DNA of 64,000 nucleotides, taken from assembly GCA_964016885.1 (NCBI GenBank), contig OZ024749.1, forward strand, positions 32,798,017 to 32,862,016, read 5' to 3'. Shown piece by piece: positions 50,490 to 60,660 of this stretch; position 1 is the first letter of the stretch; each line of letters begins with the position of its first letter. Source of the stretch: Eledone cirrhosa. Lineage: Eukaryota > Mollusca > Cephalopoda > Octopoda > Eledonidae. The position numbers were made by a program, and so were the translations under genes. The notes under the pieces are model-generated. The model did not search any database. It had not been told where the DNA came from and worked only from the letters and a program-made list of their open reading frames with translations.

Positions 50490-51200
50490 AAAGTGATTGA
50501 AATAAATGGGAATTGTGGAATGCCACATGCACATGCACACATGTGCACGCAAATGGACACATCAGTATCAAACACATCGTCTATCTCTCTCTTTCTCCCG
50601 CTATCCCCCTCTTTTTCTGCCGGCTTTCTTTCAACTTCTATAGAACATACATACAGTATCAAACACACAGCATCTCTCTCTCTCTCTCTATCCTCCTCTC
50701 TTTCAACTTCTATAGAAACTTGTTCTCTCTCTCTCTTTTTCTTAGTGTTTCTCTCACTCACCCTCTGTAACACTTCCTCTCTTTTAGTATGTCTGTTTCT
50801 TTCACTCTCTCTCTCTTTCTAACCCACTCAAACACACACTATTTACATTTCTCCCTTTTATCGAAAAATTTTGTGACGAACAAGGAGATGGAGGAGGAGA
50901 AGTAAAGGGCCACTTCTTCACTTTGCCTCTCTGTTTCTTTCTCTCCCCTCTCACTCCCGCATTAGCATTATGCACAGACATCTGCTAATACATATATATA
51001 CATGTGTGTGTGTGTTTGCGTGTAAACCAGCATTACCATTCTCTCTCTCTATCTGAATATCTAACACTTTAATTGAATCTTTCTGTATAACAGCCTCTCC
51101 CTCTGTGTCTCTCTCTCTTTAGATGTGTGTGTGTGTGTGAGTGTGTAATTGTCGTGGGACTAAACCAACCAACTAAGAAACATTTCTCTTTTATATTATA
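50490..51200. repeat. CT-rich microsatellite region
   Basis: Multiple (TC)n, (TG)n and CA-rich tracts (50575-50830, 50940-51140). Frames on both strands over them (Ser/Leu-rich or Arg/Glu-rich) are low-complexity artefacts. 51170-51200 has catttctcttttatattata, a repeat end also seen at 55945-55970. Confidence 0.8.
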
Positions 51201-51294
51201 TATAGATAGTATACCAGGTCCGAACACAATGGAACCAAACACCCACTGTCACTGCCTCTGTCTCTCCCGCTCTCCCCATCTCTCACTATTGTGA

Positions 51295-51705
51295 GCAAAT
51301 GGGGGCCCATGCACTGACCACCCTGATGGACAGAATAGAGAAGGTGTTTCCCTGGAGGATGGTGAGGGAGACGCGTTGGAAGAGCCATTCCAGCTCACAT
51401 CTTTGGGTAGCCAACTCTGTGCTGATGGTGGTGAGTAGGAAGGTGATCCTAGGGCCAAGGACACCAGAAGTCTATACTGCTATGGACTTGACCGCAAACC
51501 TGTTTGAGAGCAACTGATATTTGGAGAGTTTACCCCCCTCGGCCCTAAGTGCAGCAGACTCTGGGTTGGTCGCAGACTGCACCAGGTTGCTGCATGTGGC
51601 ATCCCAGATGAGGGATTTACCACCGCAGAACAGGAAGATTGTCATGCCATCCCCTCGATCCAGCCCCATTGGTTCAAGGTGGGAGGGGAAGCCTGCAGCA
51701 TCCAA
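51295..51705 (-). pseudogene. LINE polymerase C-terminal fragment
   Basis: The minus strand reads DGMTIFLFCGGKSLIWDATC, then KYQLLSNRFAVKSIAV, a stop, SGVLGPRITFLL and LFQRVSLTILQGNTFSIL in nearby frames. That order (DG-T-----GK-LIWD-TC ... FVP-AVET-G--G ... FLFQRVS-AIQRGN) is a common non-LTR polymerase C-terminus. Interrupted by stops. It is GC-richer than its surroundings. Confidence 0.7.
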
Positions 51706-51714
51706 GCCATGCTT

Positions 51715-52052
51715 TATAACACATTAACACACCAGTGTTTACACAATACATTAACACACCAATGTTTATACAACATCCTAACACACCGGTGTTTATATAT
51801 CTCCCTAACACACCAGTGTTTATATATCTCCTTAACACACCAGTGTTTACACAACACATTAACACACCAGTGTTTACATATCTTCCTAACACAACATCCT
51901 AACACACCAGTGTTTATATATCTCCTTAACACACCAGTGTTAACACAACATCCTAACACACCAGTGTTTATATATCTCCCTAACACATCAGTGTTTACAC
52001 AACATCCAAACACACCAGTGTTTACTGACCATCCTAACACACCAGTGTTAAC
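51715..52052. repeat. Minisatellite of about 25-30 bp units
   Basis: Irregular units built on cctaacacaccagtgttta followed by tatatctcc or cacaacat. It lies just 3' of exon C of the unidentified minus-strand gene, in its presumed third intron. Frames on both strands are shadows. Confidence 0.95.
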
Positions 52053-52072
52053 ATAATTATAGCTATACTTAC

Positions 52073-55000
52073 CTTTATATCAGGGAAACCATAACCTTCT
52101 TGCAGGTAAGGTGTTAGATCTCGGCGACGTTCATCTATTTTTCCATCAATTTCAACTTGTCCAACGATATCATTACTGTAAAATAAATTACAAATAGAAT
52201 AAGCAGCAGCAACAGTTAAAGTGTTTATATTTATCTAAAAACACTTCTATCATAATTTTATGTAACAACTCTTGTTAAATTACGTTCCAAACACCAGCTT
52301 GATAATGAGAAAGTTAGTTATATCACTAAATCCCTCAAAATTATATGAAAACCATATTCAATGTTTTTCATGAGAAATATGGTAACTAAAAGGTTACATT
52401 TAGTTACAAACAGTGGCAGACTGGGTCTAAAATTATTAGTTGCTAGGAGATAATGGGGGCCCATCCACATATAGAATGCTATCATTTAATTTTTATAATG
52501 AATAAATAATATTTTCAAAAAAATACATAAGTGAAAACAAAACAGTGCAATCAAATTTTTGCAGAAAAAAAATGTGTATTTTTTTTTTACTAATTATAAT
52601 GTATATATACTGTACATATTACTGGCAGTATACAGTAATACTAAATGTTATAATTGAATTTTTAAATAATTGTGAATGTATAATATTCTGTTATTTAAAA
52701 TAGAGTATGCAAGTGATGGTTCTTACCTTCTCCAATAAAAAATATAAAGTACCTTGCGAAATATACCCATTTAGAGACTTTCAATATTAACCTTTGGTCT
52801 TTCACACTCACTCAATATATATATATCTGGGAGTGTGTGTATGTGTGTACATGTACATATGTATATATAGATTTTTATTTATGTATACACACGTTTTCAA
52901 CTTGTCCAAAAATTTGGCGGTCCATTCTCCGTAGAGACTTTAGACTGAAGAATTGACCATTAATTGACCTTACATATGTCTTTAACCCATTGATATAAAA
53001 AAATATTTGGCTAGCAACTCGTGTGTATCAGTAAGTATATATATATATATATATATAGTATATATATATACTAACATCAGGACCTGGCGTTGCACGGGGT
53101 AGGAAACGTGAAATAGCAACACGCATATGCAAAGATTGAGGAGTGTAGCTGTGTACTTTTTGAATTCCCTTATCCTCAGCAAATGATTGTTCATCTACTG
53201 GAAACATAGAACACCAGCAGGCCCGAATTGTGAAACATCTGCATGCATATGCAAAATCTGATGAAAATCAGCTGGATACTCTTTAAGCGTACTAAATCTT
53301 AGAGTCTGACTTTTCTTCCATTTGGAGAAAATCGGTTAGGTACTTTTCAAGTTTTATAGATTTGCACCCAGTCATCCAGACAGACATCATCAGTTATGTC
53401 TATTGCACCTGCATGCATACTGTACAGAGTAAAGCCTGCAATGCTTGAGTAAGTTATATCATGCAACTGCACAGCATGTTGGGCCTCTCCCACAGGAGAC
53501 CATAGCCTCTTCGTAAATCTACCCAATCTGATATAGACCGAACTGTTATATCGGATGCCGAACGCTTAAGAGTTACTACTGGGGTCACCATTAACAGGGC
53601 GCCAACAAAAATTTTAAGGTCCTCCTCCTTTCTTCAATCCCCCGAAAATGGTCCTGCTTAAAAGTAAGTAAGTGTTGTGACCTCTGTTAAATAAACCAAA
53701 TTTTTAACGAAATATTATACGCTACTTATGATGTTTAAATAGCGTTTATATTGAAAATGAAAATGGCATGTAATGCCCAATGCTAATTCATAAATTTCCT
53801 AGAAACCATTAACGGAATCGAAAATTTTTTTTTTGTCCACAGTGCTGCAAATTTTGAGGAAATTGGCTGGATTTTCTGTAAGTTACACCTCAAAAAAGCC
53901 TAAAAAATGCGTTTTTTCGCCTAATGCAGAGAAAAAGTTAAAATAGCCCATTACACTTCAAGAAATATAAGTAATGCATGTGTAAAGTTTGAAAAAAATC
54001 GGTCGGATACTTCTCGAGTTTTAGGGATTTACACAGACAGACATCCTGTTTTATATATATAGATATGCGCGTGTGTGTGTGTGTCTATGCATGCATGAAT
54101 GAATACAGTAAGCTATAAATTTAGACAATCAGTGATCCCAACTGTTATCACTTTCATATATTTTGGTTTCTATTAATTCCCTAGGGAATTGTTTGACAAA
54201 ATGCTTTGCTTATTTGTTTATTTTTTGTTATACTTTCTCAAAGACTTTTTTGTAAGGAAAGCATTGGCCCTTAAAATACTACTGTGAGCCCCTTGGGGCC
54301 CACTTGCCATTGGGAAACCTGGCAACTCGGCCAGTCTACCACTGGTTACAAAGATTAGTTAAATAAAGAGAAAGTCAGTTATATTACCAAATATGGTAAC
54401 TAAACGATTATATTGTGTTCTAAACATTTTACCATATTACCAAATATGGTAACTAAATGGTTATATTATGTTCTGAACATTAGTTAAATAAAGAGAAAGT
54501 TAGTTATATTACTAAACTAGCTGAGGTACCCAGCTTTGCCCGAGTAAACAGATGCTAAGAAAAGACCAATAACTTTTAAATTCTGACCCTGAGCTTTGTT
54601 TATGGCCATAACAAAAATGGCTCTAACATGGAACTGAAGTCTTGAGAATTTGAATGGCAGTTCGGTAGAGAAAGGGATGAGAGGAATCTTGGGATTAAAT
54701 GAATTTTCTCTTTGATGTTTGCCTCCAAGAATAGTGACCCCCTAGCTGATCCTCTGCCTGACTGTTAAGCTTGTGCCATTGCATAGATGTGGCAGGTCTA
54801 TGGTTCTCAAAAGGATGATGGGAGTTCCAATCTCTCTCTATATAAAATTCTTTGTCTCTCTCTGTCTGTTCCTATGCATTTTCAAACAGCTGGACCAAAT
54901 CAAATCAAATTTTACAAGGGAATAGTATTAGACTCCAGCAGTGTCAACATGTAAGTTTTATTTTCATTTGGATTAAAACAATATAATATTTTATCGAAAT

Positions 55001-56725
55001 AACCTTTCTATAATGAAATATAGTAAACCACGAGGACGACGACAATTAAACACACACACATCTACACAAGTAATAGGTGTACGTGAATGTATGTCTGTGT
55101 GGGTATGTCTTAGTATATGTGAGTGTGTGTGTGTGTGTGTGTGTGTGATAATTTTTATTAACATTAGGCCTCAGAGAATTACACACACACATCTACATAC
55201 ATATAGAGTTAGTAAGTTGCATATACATTATCTTCACACACTGACAATTAAACACTTACACACATCTACACATATAGATACATATGTGATGACAGACAGG
55301 TGTGCGTGAATGTATGTCTATGTGTCTGTCTTAGTATATGTATGTGAGCGTATTGAGAGTGTATATGTGTATGGGTGTATGTGTGTGAGCAACAATTTAT
55401 TCATTTGGACACCAAAAAGAAATTACACAATGAACATTGTTTAACCCTAAGATGCTTCAAGATTGACAGATTTTCATTTCTAAATTCTATTATCATTACA
55501 ATTTTGATATATTTTTTTATAAAATATAGATATTTTGAAATAATTATGAGGAAAAAAAACATATCTTCATATTTATTGTTTAGTAATCTGAATAAGAACA
55601 GCAATAACCCGGGCAACGCCGAGTAATTCAGCTAGTCATTTATATAGATATAAATAATTATATATAAATGTGTGTGTGTGTAAACTAGCGTTCGAATCCA
55701 CAGAGACACTGGTCACAAAATGCGAGCATCACTGACAACACAGAGACTCTTTTATGGTAATCTCCCTACCTGCTAGAAATAGCAGTCAGGTTGGTTAGCA
55801 TACCCAGGATGTTTTTCTTCTTGATTGATTTTATAAAATGAATATCAATAAACCTTTCTGGGTATACCCTTATTTCACTGGTGTACTTACTTTTCGATTG
55901 TTAGCTTTCGTTTTTGTGTGATGAGCGAAGACACTAACCAACAAACATCTCTCTTTTATATTATACAGAGATACTTCAAAACACATTCTACCCTTACCAG
56001 AAATGGATGATGAAAAAAAAAAAAATAAATAAAACTAAACAACTTTAATAATAACTCCTATGATTAAGTCCAACTATGGTCATAACCATCAACATCACCA
56101 GCATGGATAAATGGAAATAAAACATTTCACTTACTTGTCAAAGTTTACAGATGGTTTTTTATTTTTCATAGCTTGCCAATGGAGAATGACAACTGGTGGA
56201 TACATGTTATTGTCTACTGAAATGGTAATGGAGAGAATTATATGGAGGGAAGGGGAGAGTTATATGGAGAAGGGGAGAGTTATATGGAGAAGGGGAGAGT
56301 TATAGGAGAAAGGGAGAGTTATATGGAGGGAAGGGGAGAGTTATGGGGGAAGGGGAGAGTTATATGGAGGGAAGGGGAGAGTTATGGGGGAAGGGGAGAG
56401 TTATATGGAGGAAGGGAGAGTTGTATGGGGGAAGGGAGAGTTATATGGGGGAAAGGAGAAGTTATATGTAGGAAAGAGTTATGAAAAAAAGGAGAGGAAG
56501 GAGAAAGAAAGGAAACAATAGAAGGAAAGAAAGAAAGAGAGAAAGAATGAAAGAAAGGAGAAAAGAAATAAAGAAAGGTAGAAAGAGAGAAGGAAAGGAG
56601 AAAGAAAGGTAGAAAGAAAGATTGAAAGAAAGAAAAGAAGGAATAAATGAAAGCAACAAAGTAATAAAGAAAATATTTATATATTTAAATGAATTACCAT
56701 TATCAAAAGGACGGCAGACAGCCAT
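52073..56725 (-). CDS. Unidentified spliced gene, first three coding exons (partial)
   Basis: Exon A 56725-56698 begins at an ATG in good context (acgATGG) and ends at ATG/gtaatt. Exon B 56216-56135 has acceptor atttcag and donor CAA/gtaagt. Exon C 52175-52073 has acceptor ttttacag and donor AAG/gtaagt. Phases fit (G+TA, AA+T, then phase 0) and no stop occurs. The first 71 residues include MAVCRPFDNVDNNMYPPVV, ILHWQAMKNKKPSVNFD and VEIDGKIDERRRDLTPYLQE; they look like ordinary conserved coding, with a charged DERRRD stretch and an aromatic YGFP near the end. I do not recognise the family. Later exons should lie below 52072 and were not found. Intron 1 (481 bp) is almost all simple repeat; intron 2 (3,959 bp) holds nested transposons. 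Confidence 0.55.
52411..54344. mobile_element. hAT-type MITE with exact 8-bp target duplication
   Basis: Left end cagtggcagactggg; right end, reverse-complemented, cagtggtagactggc. Both sides carry gttacaaa (52403-52410 and 54345-54352), an exact 8-bp target-site duplication diagnostic of hAT-like transposition. A Helitron at 53072-54063 is nested inside; without it the element is about 940 bp. A second copy starts at 58957. No transposase is encoded. Confidence 0.85.
53072..54063 (-). mobile_element. Degenerate non-autonomous Helitron
   Basis: On the minus strand it starts TCTATATATATAAAACAGG after an A (54063) and ends with CCCCGTGCAACGCCAGG and a decayed TTAG before a T. Interior words such as aatcggttaggtacttttca occur in related non-autonomous copies (62335-62380). 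Confidence 0.7.
54517..54830 (-). pseudogene. Helitron helicase C-terminus with 3' end
   Basis: The minus strand reads TPIILLRTIDLPHLCNGTSL, IPLIPFSTELPFKFSRLQFH and VRAIFVMAINKAQGQNLKV, the C-terminal end of PIF1-type Helitron helicases including the AINKAQGQ motif. The 3' terminus CTAG follows a hairpin-like gggcaaagctgggta. It is cut at its 5' side by the Helitron at 54831. Confidence 0.8.
54831..55635 (+). mobile_element. Non-autonomous Helitron, 805 bp
   Basis: Starts TCTCTCTCTATATAAAATTC after an A and ends cccgggcaacgccgagtaat, tcagctag before a T. The interior is mostly (TG)n/(AC)n and threefold repeated acaattaaacac... acatctacac. No helicase. Confidence 0.75.
55640..56130. other. 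Intronic spacer with repeat
   Basis: 55640-55980 contains a dispersed repeat ending catctctcttttatattata, similar to 51170-51200. The rest is AT-rich. It lies in intron 2 of the unidentified gene. Confidence 0.45.
56225..56645 (+). repeat. Polypurine minisatellite and (GAAA)n tract forming intron 1
   Basis: 56235-56475 repeats ggggagagttatatggag-like units of about 16-20 bp; 56490-56645 is a nearly pure purine run of gaaagaaag. It fills most of the 481-bp intron between exons B and A, so the transcript strand is polypyrimidine here. Confidence 0.95.
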
Positions 56726-56774
56726 CGTGGAGATCTTTTTACAAGAGCTAATGGAAAATACAAAAAAAGAAGTA

Positions 56775-56930
56775 TATCATCATCATCATCGTTCAACGTC
56801 TTATTTTCCATGCTTGCATGGGTTAGATGGGTCTTCCACGTTATGAGGTATGTCTGGCCAGTTGGGTTCACCATAACTTGTTGAAATGGAACTGTATTTT
56901 GGCCATTTTTTTTTTTACAAGGCAATTTAG
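56775..56930 (+). repeat. Dispersed GATGATG-type octopus repeat, opposite orientation
   Basis: catcatcatcatcgttcaac, gtcttattttccatgcttgc and atgggttagatgggtcttcc. It lies just upstream of the start codon of the unidentified gene. Confidence 0.7.
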
Positions 56931-57835
56931 GATATGAAGGTAGGGAAAGCAGCTGGTCCATCAGGGATAGTCAGTAAGATGTGAAAGCATCTAAGATAGT
57001 GGTGGAACCCTTTCTGTAACTTCCGGCAGAGCCCTATAAAACGAATAGCTCTCGGTTCTCTGCCTCTCATTGCCCTTTCGGCACCAGGCCAAGAGCCTCT
57101 CATTTGGCCTTCCGGCGCCTGGCCTTAGCCAGGCGTCCTCTGCCAGCCGCGTTTGCCTGGCAATCAAAACGGTAACGACTAACTTTGTTTCATTCTATCA
57201 TCTATTTCTTTGACATGTCAACTATACTATCTACCATTGTTAATTAAATATTATACACACAAACAATGTATTCCTTGTTACATTCATACAACCCAGTATC
57301 TTCGCTATATTGGTGCCGAAAGGGCAATGAGAGGCAGAGAACCGAGAGCTATTCGTTTTATAGGGCTCTGCCGGAAGTTACAGAAAGGGTTCCACTTCCC
57401 GTCCAGATGTTAATCCAAACAAAGGAGACAACCGCTACACATCTAAGATAGTGGATCAAATCTTAACCACTCATATTGTAAACCAAGTAATACTAAATGG
57501 TGTTATATTGAATGACTGGCATAAGAGCATCATTGTTAACTACTACAAGGGCAAATTAGATGCACTAGATAGAGGGAACTATAGAGACATCAAGTTGATT
57601 GACCAAGTCATGAAGATCACACAGAGAGTTATAGCACAGCTTATTAGGGACCAGGTTACCCTAGATGAGATGCAGTTTTGATTTTTACCAGGTAAAAGCA
57701 CAACTGATGCTCTCTTCCTTCTGAAACGACTACAGGAGAAGTACCTAGCTAAATGTAAGCTGCTCTACTTGGCATTTGTTGATCTGGAGAAAGCTTTTGA
57801 CAGAGTCCCCTGTGCCATAATCTGGTTGGGCTTGT
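56931..57835 (+). pseudogene. LINE reverse transcriptase fragment split by an insertion
   Basis: 56931-57001 reads MKVGKAAGPSGIVSKM, the start of the polymerase domain. After the insertion (57003-57439) it resumes: LDRGNYRDIKLIDQVMKITQ, IRDQVTLDEMQF, LPGKSTTDALFLLKRLQEKY and YLAFVDLEKAFDRVP, with the first catalytic Asp region DLEKAFDRV. There is a stop before FLPGK. The downstream YADD part is missing. Confidence 0.85.
57003..57439. mobile_element. 437-bp element with perfect 85-bp inverted repeats
   Basis: Arms 57002-57086 and 57311-57395 are exact reverse complements over 85 bp. The insertion is bracketed by catctaagatagtgg at 56988-57002 and 57440-57454, a 15-bp target-site duplication. 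The arm includes a TATAAAA box-like word and tggtgccgaaagggc. A length-15 duplication suggests target-primed reverse transcription rather than an LTR or hAT mechanism. The class is not known to me. Confidence 0.75.
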
Positions 57836-57914
57836 TTCATGTGAGCTTTTGCTGCCCCTGTGCATCTGCTACATACAATGCCTACATTTGTTGTTAGCCT
57901 GCTTGAGCTCCTGC

Positions 57915-58510
57915 TTCATCTCTTGTGTACCTATACTTTACATTTTATACACTGAATGGAATTGTACCAACTCTCTTTCTGCATACTAAACAGGCCATTT
58001 CCCTGATGGAATGAGGACTTCTTTACTTTTCTACTTATTACGACTTTCATCTTTGCCAAGTTGATTTTAAAGCCTCTAATTCTGCTGCAGCTCCAGCTAT
58101 AAAATACTAGGTCATTAGCATATAAAAGCCCCAATGGACAGCCAATTTTAAACTTCTTTGTTATGGCCTGGAGGATAATATCAAACAGAAGAGGGTAGAG
58201 GACAAAACCCTAGTGGACAACCAGCTACACTAAGTTCATCCTTATACTCGTTAACTGTAAACTTGCTGACTGCATTTTGGCACATGGCTTGTACTGCCCT
58301 CACAAGACACTCATCTATCCTTAGCTTCCTAAGAGCCCATCCTATTGTGGAGCAGGAACCCTATCAAATGCTTTCTCAAAGCCAACAAATGCTATGTAAA
58401 GGAGTTTACTCTTAGTTCGATATTTCTTCTGCAGTTGTCTCACAAGGATGAGGGCATCTGTGGTACCTTAACCAGCCATAAAACCAAATTGCATCTCATC
58501 TAGTTTAATT
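57915..58510 (-). pseudogene. LINE reverse transcriptase fragment, opposite orientation
   Basis: The minus strand reads LDEMQFGFMAG, TTDALILVRQLQKKYRTK, LLYIAFVGFEKAFDRVPA, PLLFDIILQAITKKFKIGCP and LLYANDLVF, where the second catalytic motif YADD is changed to YAND. Stops and shifts are present. It faces the plus-strand fragment of the same family ending at 57835. Confidence 0.85.
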
Positions 58511-58908
58511 CTACCCCCAATTAGTTGTGTTATATTGCAAAATTTGTAAGGTTCATAGTTAATTGTATTTATAATATGTGTTAATATTTTCATTCTGAAA
58601 GAATTGTTAACAATTTGTAATGTTATTTATACAACTGTGAATAAAATTATTTTCTATAAAAACAGAAAGTGATGGTAGTCAAATAAGAAGGGATTTCTTC
58701 AACAGGAGTGAAAAGGCCCTGGATTGGATTCAACTGAACTTCACTGTTTTTTTTTTGTATTTTAGTAAAGTACTGGGAGGGGTTGGTGTAATCGATTCTC
58801 ACCTCTCTCAAAAATAACTGACCCTGTGCCTAAATTAGAAATAATCATTATTTATTAATGAGCGTAACAGTGTTTTATCAATATACATATATGTGTTTGT
58901 TATATATA

Positions 58909-58956
<48 letters not shown>
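58511..58956. other. AT-rich spacer with SINE tail and (TA)n
   Basis: 58765-58855 (aaagtactgggagggg, taatcgattctcacc, cctgtgcctaaattag) is a SINE 3' remnant. 58910-58948 is a (TA)n run. Confidence 0.6.
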
Positions 58957-59704
58957 CAGTGGCGAACTGGGTCTAAAAATATTGGTTGCCAGGAGATAAA
59001 GGGAGCCCATCCACATATAGAATGCTGTCGTTTAATTTTTAGAATGAATAAATAACATTTTCAAAAAATACATAAGTGAAAACAAAACAGTGCAATCAAA
59101 GTTTTGCAGAAAAAAATGTGTATTTTTTACCAATTTTATATACTGCACATATTACTGGCAGTATACAGTAATTCTAAATCTTAATAAAAAATATAATATA
59201 AAGTATCTTTCAAAATATACACATCCAGAGACTTTCAATAATCACTTTTGATCTTTCACACTAACTCAATACATCTATCTGAGAGTGTGTGTATGTGTGT
59301 ACATGTACATGTGTATATAATAATAATAATAATAATGAAATTATTGTGTAAAGTGCTCAGGTGCACTACAACTCGTCAATATAGTACATAGAATAATACA
59401 CAAATGCCAGGGAAGTACATGTTTGTATGTGTTAGCTGTAGTGTTGGCGGATCTCGGGAAGCATGGAGGCCTTAAAGGATGCAGCGTCTCGACAGCTAAC
59501 AACTGATGCAGGTAGTTTGTTCCATGCTTCAGCCACTCTGAGCGTGAAAAAATGTTTCCGAATATAAAGATTTATATGCATGTATACATACATGTTTTCA
59601 ACCTGTCCCTAGGGACTGAAGACTTAATTCCCTAGGGAATTGTTTGACCAAATGCTTTATTTATTTTTTCAGAAGTTTTTATTCTCTCTCTAAGACTTTT
59701 TTTT
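58957..59704. mobile_element. hAT-type MITE, second copy, 3' end lost
   Basis: Matches the element at 52411 from cagtggcgaactgggtc through aacagtgcaatcaaa, tactggcagtatacagtaat and, after an insertion, ttttcaacctgtcc and attccctagggaattgtttg. The right end is replaced by a LINE fragment. An unrelated LINE 3' end (59317-59569) sits inside. Confidence 0.75.
59317..59569 (-). mobile_element. LINE 3' end inserted in the hAT copy
   Basis: On the minus strand it reads KHFFTLRVAEAWNKLPASV and RDAASFKASMLPEI followed by an untranslated tail ending in an ATT triplet run, a 5'-truncated LINE copy. The intact hAT sequence at 52860-52890 shows the unoccupied position. Confidence 0.75.
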
Positions 59705-60125
59705 TTAAACATTTTTTCACGCACTGGATTGTTGAAGGATGGAACAAACTACCTGCATCTGTTATTAGCTGTCGAGACACTGCATACTTTAAAACTTCCA
59801 TGCTTCCTGAGATTAGCCAACACAATACCTGATATCCCCCTTCCATACACACACACATGTATTTCATGACTCGTACACTGTTCATTTTCCTGACATTTGT
59901 ACATTATTCTATTGGCAGTGTCGGTAGAGGGTTGGACGCCATGCTTTCTAGCATAGTTACGTCCCTTTACATTCTGAGTTCAAATCCCGCCGAGGTTAAC
60001 TTTGCCTTTCATCCTTACGGGGTCGATAAAATAAAGTACCAGTAATGTACTGGGTAATTGCTGGCCTTGTGCCTAAAGTAGAAACAATTATTCTATGTAC
60101 TATAGATGCACCTCGGTAACTACTG
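59700..60125 (+). mobile_element. LINE 3' end, interrupted by a SINE
   Basis: The plus strand reads HWIVEGWNKLPASVISCRDT, AYFKTSMLPEISQHNT and a stop near 59833, then the 3' untranslated part up to 59912, resuming after the SINE as atgtactatagatgcacc. Confidence 0.75.
59913..60086 (+). mobile_element. SINE with 10-bp target duplication
   Basis: Well preserved: ggcagtgtcggtagaggg, acgccatgctttctagcata, gagttcaaatcccgccgagg (B box), ttaactttgcctttcatcct, ggggtcgataaaataaagta and gccttgtgcctaaagtagaa. Flanked by attattctat at 59903-59912 and 60087-60096. It is the reference copy for recognising the decayed SINE in the satellite. Confidence 0.9.
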
Positions 60126-60134
60126 AGCCGCAGG

Positions 60135-60660
60135 TTTTGATAATGAAATTATTGTGTACAGTGCTCAGGTGCACTACAACTCATCAAAGGTGCATGTATA
60201 GTACATAGAATAATGTAATGTACAAATGTCAGGAAAATGAACAGTGTATGAGTCATGATATAATAATAACAATAATGAAATATTGTGTACAGTGCCCAGG
60301 TGCACCACAACTCATCAAAAAAGTGCATGTACAGTACATAGGGCAATGCACAAACATCAGTAAAATGAACAGTGCACGAGTCATGATACACACATGTGTG
60401 CATGTGTATGGAAGGGGTACATCAGATGTAGTTTTGGCGTATTTCGGGAAGCATGAGTGTCTTAAAGGATGCAGTGTCTCGGCAGCTAACAATTGACGCA
60501 GGCAGTTTGTTCCATGCTTCAGCAACTCTGAGCGTGAAAAAATGTCTGCGAAAGTCATGGGAGCTGTGGTCGGAGTTAACTCAGTTTCCAGAGATGCCTT
60601 CTCCTAGAAGAATGCCCTGACAAGGGCTAGGGGTCCACCACTCCCAGTGGTTTAAGTGCG
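60135..60660 (-). mobile_element. Two LINE 3' ends in tandem
   Basis: 60139-60258 holds only the untranslated tail; 60259-60660 holds the tail plus the polymerase C-terminus (minus strand: VAEAWNKLPASIVSCRDTAS, FKTLMLPEIRQN). Both end in AAT/ATT triplets, typical of this LINE's 3' terminus. Confidence 0.75.

Larger units (their letters stand above)
52215..54515 (+). mobile_element. MITE-like repeat, copy 2, split by a hAT element
   Basis: 52215-52402 matches 36470-36650 (tatttatctaaaaacac, ataattttatgtaaca, aatatggtaactaaa). It resumes after the hAT insertion at 54353 with attagttaaataaagagaaa and a short internal tandem duplication around accaaatatggtaactaaa. Confidence 0.65.

Noticed and set aside
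50369..50822. Arg/Glu-rich and Ser/Leu-rich frames
   Set aside because: Translation of (TC)n tracts on both strands.
51679..52056. Histidine/threonine-rich repeated protein on either strand
   Set aside because: Irregular minisatellite; open frames come from the repeat unit.
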